A stretch of DNA of 37,455 nucleotides from an uncultured Lachnospiraceae bacterium. Lineage in GTDB: Bacteria; Bacillota; Clostridia; Lachnospirales; Lachnospiraceae. Made by a program: the position numbers and the translations under genes. Below, piece after piece: positions 32,087 to 37,455 of the stretch. Position 1 is the first letter of the stretch, and every line of letters begins with the position of its first letter. The stretch is from positions 1 to 37,455 of the forward strand of contig CAMWMS010000007.1 of NCBI GenBank assembly GCA_947175435.1, written 5' to 3'. The notes under the pieces were generated by a model. That model was not told where the DNA came from. It did not search any database and saw only the letters and a program-made list of their open reading frames with translations.

Positions 32087-33070
32087 ATGGGGAAAAAAGT
32101 ATTAGTTACGGGTGCAGACGGATTTATCGGTAGTCATCTGACAGAGGAACTGGTGAAGAAAGGATATGATGTAAAAGCGTTTGTCTACTATAACTCATTT
32201 AATACATGGGGATGGCTGGATACAATGCCGGAGGACATCATGAAACACGTCGAGATTTTCAGCGGCGACATCAGAGATCCGAATGGAGTGCGCACCGCGA
32301 TGAGAGGCGCTGATGAAGTGTTTCATCTCGCGGCATTGATTGCGATTCCGTTTAGCTACCACTCACCGGACTCTTATGTGGATACGAATATTAAAGGAAC
32401 CCTGAATGTCTTACAGGCGGCAAGGGATCTGGAAACTTCCCGGGTTTTGATCACTTCTACCTCAGAGGTATATGGTACGGCGCAGTATGTGCCGATTGAC
32501 GAGAAGCATCCTTATCAGGGACAGTCGCCTTATTCGGCTACTAAGATCGGAGCAGACCGTCTGGCGGAGAGTTTTTACCGCAGTTTTAATCTTCCGGTAT
32601 CTATTGTAAGGCCCTTTAATACATACGGGCCGAGACAGTCAGCCAGAGCCGTAATTCCGACGATTATCACCCAGCTCCTTGCCGGGAAGGATGAGATTAG
32701 ACTGGGGTCTTTGACACCGACGAGGGATTTTAACTATGTAAAGGATACGGCACACGGTTTTATCTCGATTGCCGAGTCGGAGCGGACGATCGGACAGGAG
32801 ATCAACATTGCGACGAAACGGGAGATCTCGATCGGGGATCTGGCGGGTGAAATTATTTCTCAAATTAATCCACATGCCCACATTGTTTGTGACGAGGAGA
32901 GACTTCGCCCTGAGAAGAGTGAAGTCAACAGATTGCTGGGAGATAATACGAAGATTATGCAGTTGACCGATTGGCGGATGCAGTATACATTTGAAGAAGG
33001 TATCGCGGAAACGATTGCATGGATCAGGGATAACATGAATCAATACAAGGTGGATTGCTATAATATATGA
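32087..33070 (+). CDS. legB: LegB-like NAD-dependent 4,6-dehydratase (extended SDR)
   Basis: A 327-residue extended short-chain dehydrogenase. It has KVLVTGADGFIGSHLTEELV (4-23) with the GxxGxxG NAD loop, FVYYNSFNTWGWLD (32-45, a phrase typical of LegB), FHLAAL, STSEVYG, and the YSATK catalytic Tyr149/Lys153 pair. RPFNTYGPRQSARAVIPTII and PTRDFNYVKDTAHGF follow. LegB converts GDP-GlcNAc to the 4-keto-6-deoxy sugar in legionaminic acid synthesis. Start at ATG 32087 (GGGAG-CAGG upstream); the track's longer start adds 29 residues before the Rossmann strand. The stop overlaps the next ATG. Confidence 0.86.
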   Translation: MGKKVLVTGADGFIGSHLTEELVKKGYDVKAFVYYNSFNTWGWLDTMPEDIMKHVEIFSGDIRDPNGVRTAMRGADEVFHLAALIAIPFSYHSPDSYVDTNIKGTLNVLQAARDLETSRVLITSTSEVYGTAQYVPIDEKHPYQGQSPYSATKIGADRLAESFYRSFNLPVSIVRPFNTYGPRQSARAVIPTIITQLLAGKDEIRLGSLTPTRDFNYVKDTAHGFISIAESERTIGQEINIATKREISIGDLAGEIISQINPHAHIVCDEERLRPEKSEVNRLLGDNTKIMQLTDWRMQYTFEEGIAETIAWIRDNMNQYKVDCYNI

Positions 33071-34860
33071 AAATTTTAAAGCAGATCAAAGGGATCTATA
33101 CACAATTTTATGAGATATTTACGCAGGAACAGAGACGGGGAAGTATTGTCGTTTTTGCTCTGATGTTTATAGGTTCTTTTTTGGAAATGCTGGGTGTTTC
33201 CGTGCTGGTGCCGATGGTGGGGGTCATTCTGTCACCGGTGGAGCTGTTGCATGATCCGGATAAGCAATGGATATGGGAATGTCTGCATATTGAAAGCACA
33301 ACGGAGCTGGTAATATTGATTTCGGGTGGAACCATGGCCATATATATATTCAAGAATATATATATGTCTTTTCTGTCTTATTATAAGAATCGTTTCTTCC
33401 GTAAGGTAGACCAGGAAACATCCATGCGGTTGATGAATTCATATTTGAGCAGAGACTATACATTTCATATTAATACGAACAGTACGGTGCTTCTGCGCAG
33501 TATTATTTATGATATTACGGGTATATCTTCCACGTTGACCAGTGTGTTTACGATTATTATGGAATGTATGTCCACGCTGATGATCATTATTGTGTTGTTT
33601 GTGACCGACTATATGATGGCGGTTACTCTTGGGATTTCGGCTGCATTTGCGCTGGTGATCATTATTGCGGTTTTTCATAAAAATATGCGCCGTCAGGGGC
33701 AGAATTCACTGGGATACCATCAGCGCTGCATAAAGGCGGTCAATGAAGCGTTTAACGGCATTAAGGATGTGCTGGTGACGGGAAGACAGACTTATTTCGC
33801 ACAGAGCTATGAAGAGGCAGTGACGGGAAAGAACAGGGCAAATGCGATCAAAAATTTTGCCTCGGAGTGTCCTGCCTATGTGATCGAGGGGATATGCATT
33901 GTTACTTTTATCGCAATGCTGTGCATAAAATCTCTGACAGGACAGAACGGAACGGAGTTTGTTTCAAACGCGGCGGCTTTTGCGATGGCGGCATTCCGCA
34001 TTCTTCCTTCGGTTGGTAAGATTACGAATAATTATAATATTATTGTCTATTATCGGGCGACCATGAACGATGTCTATAAGAACATCTGTGAGGTACAGAA
34101 AGCTTCAGAGGAAACCGGATTAAGACAACAGCCGGCATTAGCAGACAGAGAGAAGCAGGCGTATAAATTTCAACGGCAGATATGCCTGAAACAGGTAAGT
34201 TGGAAATATCCGAATACGGAAAAGTACATTATCAAAGATTTGGATATGACGATTACCAAGGGGCAGGCGGTCGGGTTTATCGGAGCCTCCGGCGCCGGCA
34301 AAACAACGCTTGCGGATATGATCCTCGGGCTTCTTCCTACTCAGACGGGCGCTATATACATGGATGATATCGACATCAGAGAAATCCCCGGGACATGGAG
34401 CCGTACCATCGGATATGTGCCGCAGAGCGTATATCTGACAGATGACACGATTCGGAATAATGTGGCGTTCGGTATAGACCAAAAAGAGATTAATGAGGAA
34501 AACGTGTGGGAGGCCTTAGAGCAGGCCCAGCTTAAGAAATTTGTGGAGGCATTGCCTGACGGACTTGATACGATCGTGGGAGAACGCGGGGTGAAATTTT
34601 CGGGTGGTCAGAGACAGCGGGTGGCGATCGCCAGAGCATTGTACTATGATCCCGATATTATAGTGCTGGATGAGGCGACCTCCGCATTGGATAATGAAAC
34701 GGAATCCGCTGTGATGGAGGCGATCGAATCTCTACAGGGCCATAAGACGCTGATTATTGTGGCACATAGGCTCACCACGATCAAGAGCTGTGATGCGGTG
34801 TATGAAATTGCGAACGGCAAAGCGGTTTTGCAGAAAAACAAGGAGGCCGGACATGCTTAA
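33067..34860 (+). CDS. ABC transporter, fused permease-ATPase (second PglK/MsbA-like flippase)
   Basis: A 597-residue half-transporter with six membrane helices over about residues 25-315 and an ATPase from about 372. Walker A is GASGAGKTT (406-414), the signature is KFSGGQRQR, Walker B is IIVLDEATSALD, and IIVAHRL carries the switch His. It is a paralogue of the transporter at 10741, clearest in the ATPase and in the DYTFHINTNST and AFRILPSVGKI regions, but the membrane parts are well diverged. It overlaps legB by 4 bp (ATGA). Probably a lipid-linked glycan flippase. Confidence 0.88.
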   Translation: MKILKQIKGIYTQFYEIFTQEQRRGSIVVFALMFIGSFLEMLGVSVLVPMVGVILSPVELLHDPDKQWIWECLHIESTTELVILISGGTMAIYIFKNIYMSFLSYYKNRFFRKVDQETSMRLMNSYLSRDYTFHINTNSTVLLRSIIYDITGISSTLTSVFTIIMECMSTLMIIIVLFVTDYMMAVTLGISAAFALVIIIAVFHKNMRRQGQNSLGYHQRCIKAVNEAFNGIKDVLVTGRQTYFAQSYEEAVTGKNRANAIKNFASECPAYVIEGICIVTFIAMLCIKSLTGQNGTEFVSNAAAFAMAAFRILPSVGKITNNYNIIVYYRATMNDVYKNICEVQKASEETGLRQQPALADREKQAYKFQRQICLKQVSWKYPNTEKYIIKDLDMTITKGQAVGFIGASGAGKTTLADMILGLLPTQTGAIYMDDIDIREIPGTWSRTIGYVPQSVYLTDDTIRNNVAFGIDQKEINEENVWEALEQAQLKKFVEALPDGLDTIVGERGVKFSGGQRQRVAIARALYYDPDIIVLDEATSALDNETESAVMEAIESLQGHKTLIIVAHRLTTIKSCDAVYEIANGKAVLQKNKEAGHA

Positions 34861-36361
34861 TTTATTGATGAGTCTGGTGGCGGAGAAAGAATTAAGCGGT
34901 CGCACCATAGAGGATATTAAAGAGAAGACGAAACCGGATGCTTTATATATGGTGGTAGGCAAATCGGAAGAACTGCCTATCTATGAAGCATATGGAGAAT
35001 GTGTTCTGCGCGAGTATGCTGCACGGGGAATTTATAGTGACCGGCAGTTGGATTTAGAGAACTGCATTGCGCTGGAGGATGATGTCATACAGTACATGAA
35101 CAGGTACAGTACGGAAATCATGCATCAGCAGAGACGGTTTGAGTTATATCCGGATTATCGGATTGAACCGGATTGGAACAGCCATTATACTGTTTATATG
35201 CATAATGTGTTTTTCTGGTATAATTTTCTGGTAAGGAAGCAGATTACGCATGTATTCCTGTCAGCGATACCGCATGAGGGGTATGACCTTATCATTTACC
35301 GTCTTTGCAGGTATCTTCATATACCGATTAAGCTTGTGCACAGCTGCTTTATTCCGTTTAGAAGATATCCGCTCGATGATTTTACGATAGATGAACCGAA
35401 ACTGACCGCAGAGTATGACAAGTTGCTAAAGCAGTATGAACACAGCAGTTTGGAGGAGATTCCGCTGGATGGGAAAACGGCGGAAGTGTTTGCCAGGTGG
35501 GCCTCTTTACAGCCCGATCAGATGAAACCATGGTATATGCGTGTCGATCCTTTTATAAGAAGGCTGCGGCAGCGGTTCTATGAGACGAATATTATCAGAA
35601 TATGGAAAGGAATCCTTGGAGAGGATTATGCCAGATACGGGAAAAGTCCGGCATTCCCGAAAGCGGCGGTTGTAAAGCTGCCGGAGCTTCTGAAGATGAT
35701 ACCTGTGGCTTGGAAGCGATGGCGTTTTGTCAGACCGGTCAAGAAGCTGAGTATAGAGTTCAGAGAATACTATCAGTCGCTTGCAGGGGAGCCGGTAGCG
35801 GGAGAAAAATATATTTATTTCCCGCTGCAATATCAGCCGGAAGCTACATCCAATCCGATGGGAGGCGGCATGTATGCGGATCAGGTGATTCCATTAAATA
35901 TCCTCAGCAGGGCATTACCGGAGGATGTGAAGATTTACGTAAAGACACATCCGGAACAGTTATCGCTGATGCGTACAAGGGATTATTATACCGAGATTGC
36001 TGGGATTCCGAAAGTAAGATTGATGAAGATAGAGACAAGCACATATGATCTGATGAAGAATGCGGTGGCGGTTGCATCGTTGACCGGGACAGCTCTCTGG
36101 GAATGCCAGTTCTTCGGAGTGCCGGCGCTTGCGTTCGGATATTCCGTGAAAAATCCTGCGCCGCTGACCTATCATGTGCGTACCGTGGAGGAGTGTAAGA
36201 AAGCGCTGGAAGAGATAGCAGTAAAACCGCGCAGAGACGTCACAAAAGAGTTGAAACTGTATACGAAGGCGCTGCATAATATTTCATTTGAGGCGGCACG
36301 GATCGGGGAGGCAGTTCCTGAAATCATTGCGGATTTTGTCAGAGCAGATAATCAGATGTAG
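34853..36361 (+). CDS. Capsule-biosynthesis-type glycosyltransferase
   Basis: A 502-residue protein starting at ATG 34853, with a perfect AAGGAGG six bases upstream inside the ABC gene's end. The ORF track's start at 34757 (TTG) is spurious. Visible blocks are ITHVFLSAIPHEGYDLIIYRL, YFPLQYQPEATSNPMGG, YVKTHPEQ (an HP motif) and SLTGTALWECQFFGVPALAFGYS. This arrangement resembles capsule-synthesis transferases of the KpsS/KpsC-like GT-B group. It is weakly similar in design to the HG/HP protein at 23451 but not an obvious paralogue. Donor unknown; a CMP-activated acid is one possibility. Confidence 0.68.
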   Translation: MLNLLMSLVAEKELSGRTIEDIKEKTKPDALYMVVGKSEELPIYEAYGECVLREYAARGIYSDRQLDLENCIALEDDVIQYMNRYSTEIMHQQRRFELYPDYRIEPDWNSHYTVYMHNVFFWYNFLVRKQITHVFLSAIPHEGYDLIIYRLCRYLHIPIKLVHSCFIPFRRYPLDDFTIDEPKLTAEYDKLLKQYEHSSLEEIPLDGKTAEVFARWASLQPDQMKPWYMRVDPFIRRLRQRFYETNIIRIWKGILGEDYARYGKSPAFPKAAVVKLPELLKMIPVAWKRWRFVRPVKKLSIEFREYYQSLAGEPVAGEKYIYFPLQYQPEATSNPMGGGMYADQVIPLNILSRALPEDVKIYVKTHPEQLSLMRTRDYYTEIAGIPKVRLMKIETSTYDLMKNAVAVASLTGTALWECQFFGVPALAFGYSVKNPAPLTYHVRTVEECKKALEEIAVKPRRDVTKELKLYTKALHNISFEAARIGEAVPEIIADFVRADNQM

Positions 36362-36380
36362 AGAAAGGCATGATGCGGAG

Positions 36381-37455
36381 ATGAAGAAAATTTTGGTTGT
36401 CGGACGACCTTACAGTAACGGCGGGGACTTTTTGATCTATGATAGAATTATGCGCATATTGCATAAGGCATATCCGGAGGCGGATATTACCCTCAATCTT
36501 CAAAATGATGCACAATTTGCGGTGGATGAGTTGAATGGATATGATGCAATCGTGACCGGAGGCGGAGGTGCGCAATATGCGGAACCGTATGTGAGGACAA
36601 GCTTTTTCTTTCAGCATTTTGATGAGGTAAAAACACCGATTCATTATATGGGTACCGGGCTGTACGGCGCTGACGGTGAGGACAGTACTCTTTACGAATA
36701 TCCGTATTCGGAGGAGATGATTGCATATTTTAATCAGGTAATACAACGTGGCGGGCAGCTTGCGACCAGAGACTGGATCGTAGATACAGTCTTTCGCAAC
36801 AGTGGTATTAAAGGGGCGGTTATGGCGGGCTGTCCGGCATGGTATGACCTGGAGATGCTGGAAAAGCCGGAAACGGATGCGGTTTTTAAGCGTTCTTTTG
36901 CGGATCGGGAGATTAGGACGATTGCCGTTTCCAATCATGGACTCACGAAAAATGCGCAGGATCATGGGAAAAAGCTGGCACAGATCGAGGAGCTGATCAT
37001 ATTTCTGAAAGAAAGATTTCCCGGGGCCGGAATACTTCTTACATTTAATGATGGATATATCACCAAATATTCTAAAGACTATAATCTGACCCTGCAGAAA
37101 TGGGCCCAGGAGCAAGGCGTAAGACGTGTGGATCTGTCAAGCGATGCCGCTAAATTTAAGGCGCTTGATGAGATCGATCTTCATATCGGTTTCCGTGTGC
37201 ATACTCATATTTACTGTATCAGCAGAATGATTCCCAGTCTGTTGATCGAGGAAGATATCAGAGGATTCGGCATGAATGAGACTCTATGTCTGCCACACGT
37301 TACGGCCTATGCACAGCACAGTAAACCGGATGATTTTGTGAGAAACCCATATTTAATCAGGCAGCTTACTGTCCTGCTGGAACAGATGATGACACAGAAC
37401 AGAATAGATTATGGCGAAGTGTTCCGGATTATCCGGGATTGTTACCGAACCGGGA
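36381..37455 (+). CDS. Polysaccharide pyruvyltransferase family protein (3' end outside window)
   Basis: This ORF is absent from the supplied track because it has no stop before the window ends; I translated it by hand. It runs from ATG 36381 for 358 codons, opening MKKILVVGRPYSNGGDFLIYDR. YDAIVTGGGGAQYA near residue 53 and DLHIGFRVHTHIYCISRMIPSLLIEE near 270 are the two landmark blocks of the CsaB/WcaK pyruvyltransferase family. The second replaces the usual GxRLHghif wording with GFRVHTHIY. Enzymes of this family transfer pyruvate from phosphoenolpyruvate to form a ketal on a sugar, adding negative charge to the glycan. The remainder of the gene lies beyond base 37455. Confidence 0.82.
   Translation, partial: MKKILVVGRPYSNGGDFLIYDRIMRILHKAYPEADITLNLQNDAQFAVDELNGYDAIVTGGGGAQYAEPYVRTSFFFQHFDEVKTPIHYMGTGLYGADGEDSTLYEYPYSEEMIAYFNQVIQRGGQLATRDWIVDTVFRNSGIKGAVMAGCPAWYDLEMLEKPETDAVFKRSFADREIRTIAVSNHGLTKNAQDHGKKLAQIEELIIFLKERFPGAGILLTFNDGYITKYSKDYNLTLQKWAQEQGVRRVDLSSDAAKFKALDEIDLHIGFRVHTHIYCISRMIPSLLIEEDIRGFGMNETLCLPHVTAYAQHSKPDDFVRNPYLIRQLTVLLEQMMTQNRIDYGEVFRIIRDCYRTG

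Noticed and set aside
33041-33063. Extended -10 promoter TGCTATAAT before the second ABC gene
   Set aside because: The -35 region (TGAATC) is poor, and transcription would start inside the coding region of the gene it should serve.
34757-34852. N-terminal extension of the capsule-type transferase
   Set aside because: The extension uses a TTG inside the ABC ATPase gene and gives a basic, low-quality peptide; ATG 34853 has a perfect ribosome site.

Overview
The window is a 37.5-kb stretch of one large surface-glycan biosynthesis locus. Every gene I can support lies on the + strand, closely packed, often with ATGA-type stop/start overlaps. Purine-rich AGGAGG-like ribosome binding sites, GTG starts, moderate GC with AT-rich patches, and family content (GT26/WecG-TagA-CpsF, GT-D/DUF1792, DUF2304, PglK/MsbA-like ABC exporters) suggest a Gram-positive anaerobe of the Bacillota, most likely Lachnospiraceae or a close relative. 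This placement is inference; there is no rRNA or housekeeping marker. Both ends cut genes: a Wzx-type flippase on the left and a polysaccharide pyruvyltransferase on the right.

Layout. (1) 1-6.8 kb: end of a Wzx flippase, a GH88/GH105-like hydrolase, a Wzy-like polymerase with an extra C-terminal membrane hairpin, a GT26-GT4 fusion and a GT4. (2) 7.05-16.5 kb: radical SAM/SPASM protein, GT4, GT-D transferase, serine-acetyltransferase-like acyltransferase, ABC flippase, a GT-C / GT2 / DUF2304 trio for polyprenyl-phosphate-sugar decoration, and a GT4. This block is bounded by two inverted copies of a 137-bp element (6846-6982 and 16529-16665). (3) 16.7-24.9 kb: GT2, acyltransferase, then a nonulosonic (sialic/legionaminic-type) acid module: NeuB/LegI, NeuC/LegG, two Gfo/Idh/MocA oxidoreductases, CMP-sugar synthetase, and an HG/HP-motif transferase. 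(4) 24.9-33 kb: AsnB-like amidotransferase, GT4-like protein, a WbpB/WbpD/WbpE-like trio for 3-acetamido sugars, a PtmE-like CBS-nucleotidyltransferase and a LegB-like 4,6-dehydratase. (5) 33-37.5 kb: second ABC flippase, capsule-type transferase, pyruvyltransferase.

How they work together (inference): nucleotide sugars (a CMP-nonulosonate and probably a UDP-diacetamido sugar) are made, assembled on a lipid carrier by about ten glycosyltransferases, decorated with acetyl, pyruvyl and possibly amide groups, and exported by Wzx/Wzy and/or one or both ABC flippases. No initiating phosphoglycosyltransferase, regulator, RNA gene or transposase is seen in the window.

The most unusual signal is not a gene. 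Two 137-bp intergenic elements have the same geometry (23-bp arm, 91-nt core, 23-bp arm). Their cores are 81% identical, but their arms differ at nine positions, and every difference is matched in the opposite arm so that pairing is kept. A third, truncated copy abuts the stop codon of the hydrolase gene. They sit at the joints between glycan modules.
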